In this document: positions 1-10,266 of the stretch, one piece after another | Layout of the letters: the number at the start of each line of letters is the position of its first letter | Numbering within the stretch: the first letter of the stretch is position 1 | DNA from: Klebsormidium nitens | Lineage: Eukaryota > Streptophyta > Klebsormidiophyceae > Klebsormidiales > Klebsormidiaceae | DNA length: 28,568 nt | Assembly (NCBI GenBank): GCA_000708835.1 | Contig: DF236996.1 | Location: forward strand, 1 to 28,568 | Direction of reading: 5' to 3' | The notes under the pieces: generated by a model | Seen by the model: the letters and a program-made list of their open reading frames with translations, nothing else | Told to the model about the DNA's origin: nothing | Database searches by the model: none | Made by a program: the position numbers and the translations under genes

Positions 1-108
1 ACCTACGGTAGTTCTTCGTATTCACACGCGCCCTAACCCACCCTGCGACGACGGTTGATAGATTTGGTTAGGCGTGCCTACCAACGTAACCAGCCACGAA
101 CCTGGTGA

Positions 109-396
109 ATGAATGTGTCACTGCACGAACTTCAATCTGCACAAGCAGAGCTCTCAAAATTGTCAAATTCAAAGCTGAGCAAAGCTCCGACTTCTCTCAA
201 GCCTAGAGAGGAGGAAGTAAAGGCACTTGTGCCCTTGCTAGCTAGGTATATGGAGCTTTGCGGAGTTTGCAGGCCAGGGTCGTGGTGGCTTCGAGGAGAA
301 TCAGAGCAGGAAGAGGAGCTGGCTGCAAAACCTACCTGGATTCTATTATTTGTACAAAAGGACGGCGAAACCCTAAATATGCATTTGCAGGATTGA
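109..396 (+). CDS. Unassigned 95-codon ORF upstream of WDR11
   Basis: I do not recognise this ORF. Its first 45 codons are rich in Leu, Glu, Lys and Ser and look helical (start MNVSLHELQSAQAELSKLS), which is more protein-like than most chance ORFs in the window. The later part, with a Trp-Trp pair and a Glu run, is less convincing. A donor-like AG|GTATAT lies inside it near 244-250, so it could be a first exon rather than a whole gene. It ends about 310 bases before the WDR11 start codon on the same strand. It may therefore be an upstream ORF or leader exon of the WDR11 transcript, the tail of another gene, or chance. No homology claim is made. Confidence 0.2.
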   Translation: MNVSLHELQSAQAELSKLSNSKLSKAPTSLKPREEEVKALVPLLARYMELCGVCRPGSWWLRGESEQEEELAAKPTWILLFVQKDGETLNMHLQD

Positions 397-418
397 GCGG
401 CCTCAATGCAACATATCA

Positions 419-720
419 GTGGCTTTGATCAATGCACCTTAAGTTGTACACATTCTGCAAGTTAGCTGGATTTCCATGATCAGATGGTCGTTTATGATTT
501 TATGATTTTCCAGTTCACAACACTTGTTTGAGAATCTGCAGCCTGGACAAGAGTGGGCTCCTCAACATAATAGTAGCTTTGACCACTATGACTTGGAGCA
601 TGTAGTACCCCTTCTGCAAGTCAGCTGTCAACAATCCAGATCAGGTGGTTGTTCACATTGTATACCCTCCGTTCACACTTGTTTAGCAATTTATCATTGC
701 ACAAGAATGGGTGTCCTCCC
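419..720 (+). repeat. Diverged tandem duplication at the 5' end of WDR11
   Basis: Two diverged copies of a roughly 150-bp unit lie side by side, 419-566 and 573-720. Matching landmarks are 'ttctgcaag' at 453 and 612, 'gttcaca' at 513 and 671, and 'acaagagtgggct' at 547 against 'acaagaatgggtg' at 701. Offsets drift from 159 to 154, so small indels have accumulated. The second copy carries the proposed WDR11 ATG at 707. The first copy has GTG at the equivalent place. The duplication therefore spans the boundary between leader and coding sequence. Confidence 0.75.
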
Positions 721-3700
721 TGGCCCCCCCCAGCGCGACAACCGGGGCGCCGCAGACTGCAACTACGCCGGGCTGCTAGCTTACGCCTGCGGCTCTTCGG
801 TTGCAATTGTGGAGCTGCAATCTATGCAAATTGTGCACGCTCTGTGGGGAGATAAACCAGACGTGTATGTGACCGCTGTCTCCTGGTCGCCTGAGAGCCT
901 CTCGCGAGACCTCAGCGGTCAGGTGGCCAATCTGAAGCTCGCGACTGGGGACAGCACTGGCAGGGTTGCACTCTGGGATGCTGTGGGGGGTCAGTTTGTT
1001 ATGTGGTTGGGGGGAGGGGAGGGAGCTCCGCGGAGTGGGGGGATCATCCTCGATCTATGTTGGGTGCTCGGTCGGCCCTGGCAGCTCGCAGCTCTGCAGG
1101 CGCCTTCATCGCTGGTCATCCTAGACACCACCAGGTCAGCTAGCATCCAGAGGGACTGTACGGAACAAACTTCTGACTTGTTTCCTTGTGTTCCTTATGG
1201 GGGCCAATATATAATTTCTGAGAAGAACTCCCTTTCAGCCTAGTCATTGTGGCTGACGGCCAGCGATAAACAGGGCCATGTTGTTTCAATGAGCTTGGTT
1301 GAAGTCCTCTTGTACACAATTGATCTGTAAACAAGTACATTCCTACGTGTCCTCTTGATGCCAGTGACTGTTCCCATAGATTGTTTTGTGGCCAATAAGC
1401 GAGGCAAGCTACACTTGAGCTCACACATCAAACTTCCAACTAGATCCTCGACTAAACAAAGTCAGCAGGGCGAAATATTGCACTTTGTCGATCTCTTTTG
1501 GCACATGAATCCCTGCAACCGTTCTGCAGTGGAAAGCCACTCTGGCGGCTTGAGGCAACAGAGCCCCTGACTTGCTTAAGATGTGACCCGTTCGATGCCC
1601 GCCAGCTCTGCGCCATGGGATCTAGAGGGCTACTGCTTCTCTTGACTCTGAATGGGACAAGTAAGTCTTTCTGAAATTACTTTTCAGCTTCTCACATCTT
1701 CTCACATCTGTTTTGTCCAGAAGATAACCTCAACTTTGAATTACGAGCCTTTCCGGTACTATCTTTGTGCGTTTTTCCAAAATGGCACTGTCTCTGATTC
1801 GAGCATTGGTCTCTACTGTGATCCTTGCGGATCAAATGTCCAGATTTGATCTAGAAAACGGTTTTCGAGTTCCTGGGAAGGTTTGTTGAAAATTCACATA
1901 AGGTAGTCCAGCAAGGAGTCGCAGACAGATGCGCTCCACGTTTGCAAGGGGTTGCAGTGCTTGGGAGTCTTCATACTATCTTCACCAATGAACAAAGGAG
2001 GAAAGTTTCACAGCCGCTCTAACAGCCTCCCAAACCCCTTCACCTGAACGTGAGCTCGCCCTTCTGTCCATTTTGCAGAATCGCAAGACATTCAGCACAC
2101 AGAGCATCGTGTCCCGCTGGGCGATGCTCTGGAGGCTCCAAAGAAGGTCGACAAGAAGGACGAGAAGAAGGAAAAGGACGAGGCGCCGCAACTCAACCTG
2201 CGGTGTATGTTTTCTCCAGGGGTAAGGGCCCAGTGCTTCTGCTAAGTGTCGTCTCGTCTGTTTCAGGAATCCTGATGATACCTACGTGCGGCTCTGGTTT
2301 GACATCATCATCTTTCAGCGACTCATGTAATGATTCTCATATAATGATTGAACTTCGAAGGTTTATTGTGCATTTTGTCAAGAGAGGTAGATTGCCCCTC
2401 GGTATTGGCTGGCGGCTGGTAGCGCGAAACTGGAAAGTTGGACCGTTTTAAAGGTTAGGTCCCATCCAAAGGATGCGCTTTCGTCTTAATACAGTGATGT
2501 GCCGCTTTGTGGCTAACAAAGTACCTCGATTTCTACGACATCTCCTCGTCGTTCTTTCCAGGTGCCAAAGCTTGTGTACGTCATGCTGCCAAAGGAGATT
2601 CTGGCTTTCGACATTGAATGTAAGTCCTGGCAGCCATTCGCACAGCCTTTTCGACAAGGACCAGTCAGCTTTTGAGGCTCTCGTGCGACACCACGGTCTG
2701 AAGCTAAGCTGGACAGTTCGCACCAGTCTTGTTAACGGACTTTCGAACAAAGTAAACCGTCTGGTCTCAATGTATACTGCCCCTTCATTCAACTGGACGT
2801 GTGTGCGAGTAGTGTTCGCTTATTTGTACCACTTCCGATATAGGAAGACTGGTCAGCCCCTGCTTGCATGGTAACAATTCCGTTGGATCGCAAGGCGCCG
2901 TTTCGACGTCTCTCCCAGTCTCCTGCAGATTTCACTTGATTCGCTCATCAAGATCTTACTAAGCGTTTGCTTGTTTGCTGAGCCCTCTCCATCAGCCGAC
3001 GGTTTTTTATGTAACCTTGTCACAGTCCTTGCTGCTTGGTCTGACCCTTCCTCCGTCCCCTTTGCCCATGAGATATCGGTACCGGGCTCACACCTTAACT
3101 GAAGCAAAAATCAGACAAGCTCCACACTGAAATTCACTTGAAAGCCCCGTATTCACCCCGCCCGTCCCCCAGATTCGGTCCTTCCTTCACGTATGATTCA
3201 ACGTTTCTTTGCTACGTTTCCAACGTCTCGCTTCTTTATAGACCGTCAACGGGCTACCAAGAGAATCTGAATGTAAAAGGGTTTCACCTTTTGCTCCTAA
3301 GTCGCCTCGTCTTGCTGACTTAACCTCCGCTTCAGACCTCTGCCCCGTACAGTCTGCCTCTAACCCAGTTCTTGAAACCCTGAGCGTTTCAATTCCCGCA
3401 CAGTCTATCTCTAACCCGATTTCAAACCCGATTCGGCAGTTGGCCAAGTGGTGGCTTCCACACCAGTCCCCAGGAATTATGCGAAGCTGCTCGACCTCTT
3501 GACTGTGATCGACGGCGAACTGCTCTACTGCCTGCATTCAGATGGGAAGCTCAGCGCCTGGCTAAGAAAAGAGTGAGTCTGCCTTCTCTCCCAACGGCTC
3601 ATTTTCTTGTGTTTCTTGGACCGCAAGGTTTCTTACAAATTCGTTTTTGGGCCATGGCGGAGCCCCGATTGTGTTATGCAATTGAATGGCTTTGCTAAAC

Positions 3701-6700
3701 CTCTAGAAGCTTGAACATTCAAGTATCGGCGGGGGACCGTAAGCATGGTTGTTGGACCCCTTGCTTGAGCCACACTGATTTAAAAGTGCAAAAGTCGGTC
3801 TAGCACTTTACTCACTAAAGGGTCAGATGAGCTTCTCTCCCTTCCTCTCGCAATCCGAGCATCGGTTTCGGATTGAAGGAGCAGTTGCTTGCTGAGAGTC
3901 AACCGAGACTTTTCGTTCCCGCAGGAAGAAGCAAACGTTTGCCATGAAGCACGTGGAAAATCTGCTTCCGTCACTAGCCACCCAAACGGGCGTCAGCGTC
4001 CAGGTCCTAGCAGCCGCGCACGCCCCAACTCTCCATGACGCCCCAGGCCTCAGCCTCGGTTCCGTCCCGCTAACCCCTGCCGAAACTTCCGGAACCCCCC
4101 CGGGAACCGTCGGAACATCGCTCCTGTCCATAACGGACGACGGTCGGGTCTGGAAGTGGGAGATAAGCGCACATTCTCACAACCCGCCCGTTAACCCGGC
4201 CCCTGACCAGGCGGAGGGGCCCACTTTCCGTGCAGTACTAGCGGGGATTCTGCACACGCTCCCTGGGTTAACCACCACGCTTTCGGTTCCAAACCCATCT
4301 GCACTAACCCCACAGTCCACCCCCTTCGACGGCCTTCCCCGGACGCCCCCCCCTCCGGTCCCATTAGCCGCTCTCGCCACGTCAGCCGGGAGTATCGAGA
4401 TCGTTGACACCGCGGCGCTCTCCGTAGTCTCGTCCTTTTCTGTGCACTCTGGCGCGGTGCGGGGGGTGCGCTGGCTCGGCAACTCGCGCCTCGTCTCGTT
4501 CAGCTCGGCCGAGGTCAAGGGCAAAACCCCCGGGTTTATGAACAAGTTAGCGGTGACCTGCGTCCGCTCGGGGCTAACCAAACCCTTTCGGGTGCGCACG
4601 ACCGCGGAACGGGGCTCGATGCGCGGGCTGCGAACCTCGTCGAGCGGTCGGTACCTCCTCGTTCTCTTCCGGGACGCCCCCGCAGAGGTCTGGGCGATGA
4701 CACGTGTCCCCCAGATGCTGCGCTCGCTCGCGCTCCCGTTCGCGGTGATGGAATGGTCGATCCCGGGCGAAAACCTCCTCGGCTCTAGTTCCCACTCGCC
4801 CCTCTCTTCTTACAACCCCTCCCCCCGGAGCAGCATCGCGGCCGCCGCCGCCTCTGCCGCAAGCTCGTCTTCTCTGGAGCTGACGCAGGGGGGGGGTACT
4901 CCGACCCCCCCGAAAGAGGAGCCGGGGGAGAGCTTTGCGTTTGCATTGGTCAACGGGTCGCTAGGGGTGTTCGAACTCAGGGGGCGGCGCGTGAGGGACT
5001 TCCGGCCCAAGTGGCCGACGTCGAGCTTTGCGGCGGGTGACGTCCTCGTGACCTCGATGGCCTACCGGCTGCCGTACGTGGTGATGGGCGACCGGGGGGG
5101 AAATGTCAGGTGGGTTTGGGCCCTTCAGTAAGGGCTTTACCGTTCGGAATCCAGGCATCCGAAACCAAACCGCAGTCTGTGTCCAATCCAGTGCGTTTCC
5201 GCCTTCTGTCAGGGACTTGCTCTCGTGAACCCTGCTCGTGCTTCATTGGCTAGGCCTCAAATGGCATACTGCAGCCTGGGTCCGAGCCTGAATCAACGAC
5301 TCTGACAGGCTCATGTCCCGCGAGTGCGCCGGCTCCACATGCAGGAAGCGTTCTATTTTTCACGTCCAGCAAGGCGAGCTCAAGAAGATGAGCCAAATCG
5401 CTATACTCGGCACTATGTTTACAATCAAGCCCTACACCTTCGAAGATGTACACCTAATCTTTGTCTCGCTGCCAGGTGGTGGGATGTTAAATCAGGCCTA
5501 AGCGGCTCGTTTCCTCTGCACCGTGGGGGCATCCGGCGGCTCAAATTCGCCCCCATCGCTAGCGGCGCGTCGAGCGACGACAAGGGCAAAGTCGCGGCCC
5601 TGTTCACGGACCACTCCATCGGGATCTTCGACTTGGACTCGGGGGAGCCGTTCAACGAGGCGTTCGTTAACAAGGCCCATGCCAGCTTGCCGGTAAGTTG
5701 TCTTTGCGGACCATAAGGCTTTGATGCGTTTATGAATGCGTGTCGGTCTGCATAATCATTGTCATCTGAGCCTTTGACGCTTGAGTACGGGCGTGTGCTC
5801 AGCATCCTTGCGATGAGTGCGAATTCCGCTTCTGCAAAGCCACTAAGGTGCTAATGATTTGACAGAGGTGCTCGTGGGGCGGTTTTACTTGAGCTTTGGG
5901 AAAATAGTAGAGCTCGAGCGTCTGCATCTGCATGCGGACGTCACTTCGGTGCCAGGAGTGCGCCGCGATCTTGGCGCTTGAAGATTGTTCCTATGAAGGC
6001 AACCGGAAAGGCCTCTTTGCCTGAACGGATCTGTTTGGGAGGGCCCGTCAACCGCACTCCTCATAGTGTTGAAACAGATCCTTCTCTTCTCGTCGATTGC
6101 CCCACGTAATGCTCCTCCCCAGAAAACTTCTTAGATCGTGCTCCAGAAAGTTCAGTTTTCTGAGATCAAAGGATTCCGCGCAGGTCTTCGAGATGGAGTG
6201 GCTGCCCCACTCGGGCGACCCGCACGAGCCCCTTCTCCTGGCGGTGGTCGCTGCCGACGGCAGCTACCGGCACCTGGACGTCCATTCCGACGTCCTGCGG
6301 GCCCACCCCCGGAACCGGAAACTCATCCGGCCGCAACCCCTGAAACCCCTCCCTCGATTCCGGCCGGTTCCGCTGACGAGCCCCCTGCTGCTGCCGCAAG
6401 CGCAGGCGCTCGCGTTGAGAATGTTGCTGCAGCAGGGGGTGCGGCCAGAGTGGCTGGAGGGGGAGGGAGGCGGCGCGCAGCCTGGGGATATGAGGTGGGT
6501 GCTTTCGCCAGAGATCACTTTTGTCTCTGTCGTCATTTTGGCGTCGTGGCAGGAGAGCTTTCTGCCCGCTTGCATGCAGTCCCTCCTTTAGGTCTTCTCA
6601 TGGAGAGTGAGTAAGACGGGGCTTCTCAAAAGTAGTCGTCTTGGGGAGACGAACGATTGAACTCCTCAAGGGTAATTCTCTTGGGTGAAGAATGATTGAA

Positions 6701-9700
6701 AAGCCTCTCTTGCGCATTCTGCCATTGTGAGAGCAGAGCCTTAGGACTAACCAGGATATTTCCTTCATGGGCGGTCCGTGCCAAGCGCTCAAACCCCTGG
6801 TTTCAGAGATGCAAGCACGTCTCCCATCAAGCAAAACCGCACTCTCCTCCAAGATCCTTCTGCGATACGTTCTCCAAAAGCATCCGGGGCTATGACGTTT
6901 TAGATTGTGACTGGGCAATCTGAAGGGATGCGTCTTTGCTGCCTCTGTGCCCTGAATCTCCGTGCAACTGACAATCTCACAAATACGCGAGCGATTCGTG
7001 GACCCTCCTTACCGTACCCAAATCGCCACTCCCCCTTCTCCCAGGGCCGCCATGCTATACGCCACACCCCCCCTCGGCGAGCAAGCCATTCCCGAGGTCC
7101 TCCTCAACTCCCTCGAGCCCATCCGATTAGCCGGGCGGCTTCTCGACCCCCCTGCCGCGGCCGCGTACTCAACAATCGCTGAAAACGGCGCTGCGGCCCG
7201 CTGCGCATTCGCAGCGGCACTGTTTGGTGACGTCATCGAGGCGGCGTTCTGGGTGCGCCTCCCGGGGGAGCTGCAAAGGCTCGCGGACGGTTCAGCGGGG
7301 CCGGACGCGTTCTGGACACATGCTACGGACAGCGGGTGAGCGCATTGGACTGCCAGCTCAGATGCTTCAGTCTGCTTTTATTTTTTAATGCAATTTAGAG
7401 GCCGTAAAAGTCTTTGGTGGAGTCCGGCTCAAGGCTTCTGTCTCCTTCGTTCATGGACCCATTCGGCGGGGCCGGACGCGTCTTGGACACGCGCTGCGGA
7501 CAGCGGGAGAGGATTGCGGAGTGCAAGCTCAGATGCTTCTGTCCCCGTCGGTTTCCTTCTATATACAGGTCCTTAAACTCTTCAGCGCGAGTCCAGTTCA
7601 AGGCTTCTGTCTTTTCGTTATTATTGTGAGATAGAGGTCCTGAGATCTCTCAGCGCGCGTGAGTCCGGTGATACTTGTTGCGCAAAACGCATTGGTGGGG
7701 AAGGACAGATACCATGTTTGGAATCTTTCGCATCGAATTTAACATTGACTGTACCGAAGGTCGCTTCAGTGACGCGCACAGTCTTGACTCCCTCTGCAAT
7801 TTATGATCTCAGCTTCTTCAACTTAGACGCTTCGAAGTCGACCATATTGCGTATTACTCAATCTCCTTCACGTACTCAGAGCATCCAAAAAGAGGAGCCG
7901 AAGACGCGCAAATATCCTCTCAGCGTCCGCATCATGATTGTCGACCTCCGTTTCTAACCTATTTTCGACCATTTCGGACAGAGCTCCTAGCGAACAACCA
8001 CCCCGGCGATCGTCCGCTTCCGGCGACCCGTCCAAAGTGGAGCCGACTCGCGTGCCGCCGCCCCTGCCCACCCCCGCGCCCAGCAACGGCCACGTGTCCC
8101 CCGCCCTGACCCGGTTGAACAGCGCGGCCTGGACCGAAAAGGACGCCCTCAAGAAGCTAGCCCGGGAAAGGATTGCCTGGCACGAGCGGTTACCGGGAGT
8201 TGAGGCTTCGCAGAAGAGGGTGCATGAGTAAGTTCTTTCACCCTCCTTTGGACTCGTACAGGGCAGCGAGTTCAGAATGTGTTGTCGCGGCTCTGACGTC
8301 AGTCTTTCGTACTCTTTCCGAAGTTCAGGAGCTTTCTGAAAGGAGCTGATAGTTTTACGACGTCGAGGAAGTTGGTAAGACTTCGGTAAAGGATGAGAGT
8401 TGCGCTGCAAAAGGTCCATGAGAGAGGGAAAGGGGAAAAGAGGCGACGTTGGAAAGCCGATTTACTGGAGATCTTAGAGCTGCTTGTTCCGACAAACACA
8501 CCAAACATCCTTCGATCATGAGGGCTCTCCAATTTATACTCCGCAGTCCAAAGATGGATGTACAGCATGTGTAAAGAGGTACATGAACCGCACTATTCAC
8601 ACTCACTCCTTCCTGATCAGATTCATCGCAACTGGAGACTACGAGTCCGCTGTGACCCTGCTCTTGTCGACGCCACCCGACGCCGCTACCTTCCATAGCG
8701 ACTCTCTCCGAGCAGTGGTTTTGGCGGCCGCCGTATCGCCCGCGATGCACGCGCTCGCTGTCAAGGTAAGCGGCACTACCGGTGTGGTAACGTGAGCACT
8801 ACCGGTTCGACTACGTGGGCACTACCGGTTCGATTACCGGATCACTACTAGTGCGCTTCTGTAAGCAGCACCGGCCCGATTACTTAAGCACACCCGGTTC
8901 GTCCACCCGTCTTCCAAAAAGGGCCAAGGTTTCCAAACGCTTTCGACATCGCGGAAACTTTGCCCAGACCTATTGTTTGAGCTTGATCCGGGAAATGGCA
9001 CTGACAAACTTTGGGCAATTTTTAACCTGGCAAGCCCGCCGAGCTGAACAAGTCATTTGTGGATGTGGAAACCACAGAGAGGCGCCGCTTTTCGAAAGCA
9101 CTTGTTTGTATGCGCAGGTCGTGGCTGCGAACATGGTCACCACGCATGACCCGTTAGTGGGCACCCATCTCCTATGCGCCATCAACCAATACGTGGAGGC
9201 CTGCAGTCAGGTAAGGCCAGAACAGTTTCTGACGGAGGCTTTTGTATCATATCTTTGAAGAAGCAGCCAGCCGGATGGCATCGGTTGAAAGATCATACAT
9301 TACATTCCCGATTAGGAGACACGACCCAAGTCTCGTAGAACCATGAAAGCGCGCTGTCTTGTCCTTTCCTGTTCTTTCCGAGCACCGTTGAACGATTGTA
9401 GATCACCCAAAACGTAGTTGCCTTGTTGGCTGGTTTTTGGATCGTACAGCTCTGAAGCAGTCCTCTGTATACTGCTGATGTTTTTAGCGTCAGCCAGTCC
9501 GATCCCTACGATTTTTCTGCACATAAACCAGTCATCTACCCTCCTTGCCCCGCAGAGCAAGCGCCTTCTAACCCCAGAAATAAGTCAGTAAGTCAAAATG
9601 AGCCGTTACTTCCCGTGAAAACAGTTTCTTCGCCTCCAGGACAGCCTTCAAAATACCTTCTCTGCACGCACGTTTCGCGTGCCTCACCATAATCTTTCGG

Positions 9701-10266
9701 GCTCGATGCAGTTGCAAGAAGCCGGCCGATGGACCGACGCCGGGACCCTTGCGGTGACCCATCTCGACGGCCTGGAGCGCGCGCGTGTTTTGGACCGGTG
9801 GGCCACGCACGTTTTGTACAGCGAGCAGAGCTTGTGGCGCGCGCTCATTCTATTCGTTGCGGCCGGAAATCTCTCCGAGGCGTTGGCCGCGCTCCACAGC
9901 GCGCGGCTGCCCGACACGGCCGCGATGTTCCTGCTCGCCTGCCACGAGGCCAAGGCAGCGGCGGAACGGAAACGGAGCGGAGTGGAACGGAACGACGAGG
10001 AAAGCGAAACGGAGAGTAGGAGTGAGACGCAAGGTTCTAAAAAGAATCTCGCTGATAAAAGTGGGGGCGAAGGATTGAAGCCCAGTGTAAGCGCCGAGGG
10101 GAAGGAGGCCGCAGCTGAAGGGGGGAATGCTGGTATTCACGGAGGGGGCTTGAGCTTGCCGGGAAGCTTGCACAGGGAAGAGATCACTGTTGTGGTGGAC
10201 CATTACGGTCAGTTCCAGCGTTGGCTCGCCCACGTTGTCGGGTCAAGTAGTATATCGTCAGATTAG
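707..10266 (+). CDS. WDR11: WDR11 homologue, 13 exons, 1311 aa
   Basis: WDR11 is a large WD40 protein. In animals it forms two beta-propellers and, with FAM91A1, captures endosome-derived vesicles at the trans-Golgi. Exons by eye: 707-1134, 1530-1660, 2079-2221, 2562-2619, 3440-3572, 3925-5109, 5476-5692, 6184-6494, 7045-7335, 7982-8227, 8621-8765, 9118-9210, 9712-10266. All introns are GT-AG and every phase agrees, giving 3936 nt. Landmarks: LLAYACGSSVAIVELQS near residue 25; the first propeller to about 300; the exon 6 block (residues 298-693) with WLGNSRLVSFSSAEV, SGRYLLVLFRDAPAEVWAM and SFAFALVNGSLGVFELRGRR; then WWDVKSGL, and a helical C-terminus with LLLSTPPDAATFH, WTDAGTLAVTHLDG and DTAAMFLLACHEAK. 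An Ala/Ser-rich linker lies near residue 600. The ATG has A at -3 and G at +4 and precedes LPGPPQR, typical of plant WDR11 N-termini. The frame stays open upstream to 524, so an earlier start is possible. Exon 3 carries a Lys/Glu-rich insert. Length is close to plant homologues. Confidence 0.93.
3348..3439 (+). repeat. Duplicated polypyrimidine/acceptor segment before WDR11 exon 5
   Basis: Two copies of a 51-bp unit, landmark 'acagtctgcctctaaccc' at 3349 and 'acagtctatctctaaccc' at 3400, run up to the acceptor CAG at 3437-3439. Each copy includes its own pyrimidine-rich stretch and CAG (gtacag, gcacag), so the upstream ones are potential cryptic acceptors. The real acceptor was chosen because it gives the phase needed after exon 4 and continues the WDR11 alignment. 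Confidence 0.6.
6623..6703 (+). repeat. 40-bp tandem duplication inside WDR11 intron 8
   Basis: Two copies of about 40 bp, 6623-6662 and 6663-6702. Landmarks 'ttggggagacgaacgattga' at 6641 and 'ttgggtgaagaatgattga' at 6681 are exactly 40 apart. The unit lies wholly in the intron and has no coding meaning. Confidence 0.65.
7290..7672 (+). repeat. Tandem duplication of the WDR11 exon 9 / intron 9 boundary
   Basis: The end of exon 9 and the first 100 bases of the intron (about 7293-7460) are repeated immediately downstream (about 7464-7630). Landmarks: 'ccggacgcgt' at 7301 and 7472, 'agctcagatgcttc' at 7355 and 7526 (offset 171), and 'gtcc..ctcaaggcttctgtct' or its near match at 7422 and 7591 (offset 169). 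A partial third copy of the unit's tail starts near 7635 ('aggtcctgagatctctcagcgcg'). In copy 1 the junction reads GCGG|GTGAGC, the donor used. In copy 2 it reads GCGGGAGAGG, so the duplicated donor has lost its GT. Confidence 0.8.
8766..8907 (+). repeat. 23-bp tandem array beginning at the WDR11 exon 11 donor
   Basis: Six units start at 8766, 8792, 8815, 8838, 8861 and 8884: one 26-base step, then four steps of exactly 23. Their first six bases are GTAAGC, GTGAGC, GTGGGC, CGGATC, GTAAGC and TTAAGC, followed by a shared core close to 'actaccggttcgattac'. The first unit starts at the authentic 5' splice site. The array therefore consists of copies of the donor region, and three further units keep a plausible donor. 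Reading past the first donor meets an in-frame TGA at 8793, so use of any later donor would truncate the protein. Confidence 0.85.

Noticed and set aside
1728-1800. Possible small WDR11 exon (KDNLNFEL) between exons 2 and 3
   Set aside because: It is in phase at its start, but no donor was found that gives the phase exon 3 needs. Direct joining of exons 2 and 3 works without it.
2266-2330. Candidate extra WDR11 exon reading NPDDTYVRLWFDIIIF after an AG at 2265
   Set aside because: It joins in phase to a weaker donor at 2203, but its own donor phase does not fit the next exon. Extending the previous exon to 2221 gives NLRCMFSPG and joins in phase 0 to VPKLVYVMLPKEI, matching the WDR11 alignment.
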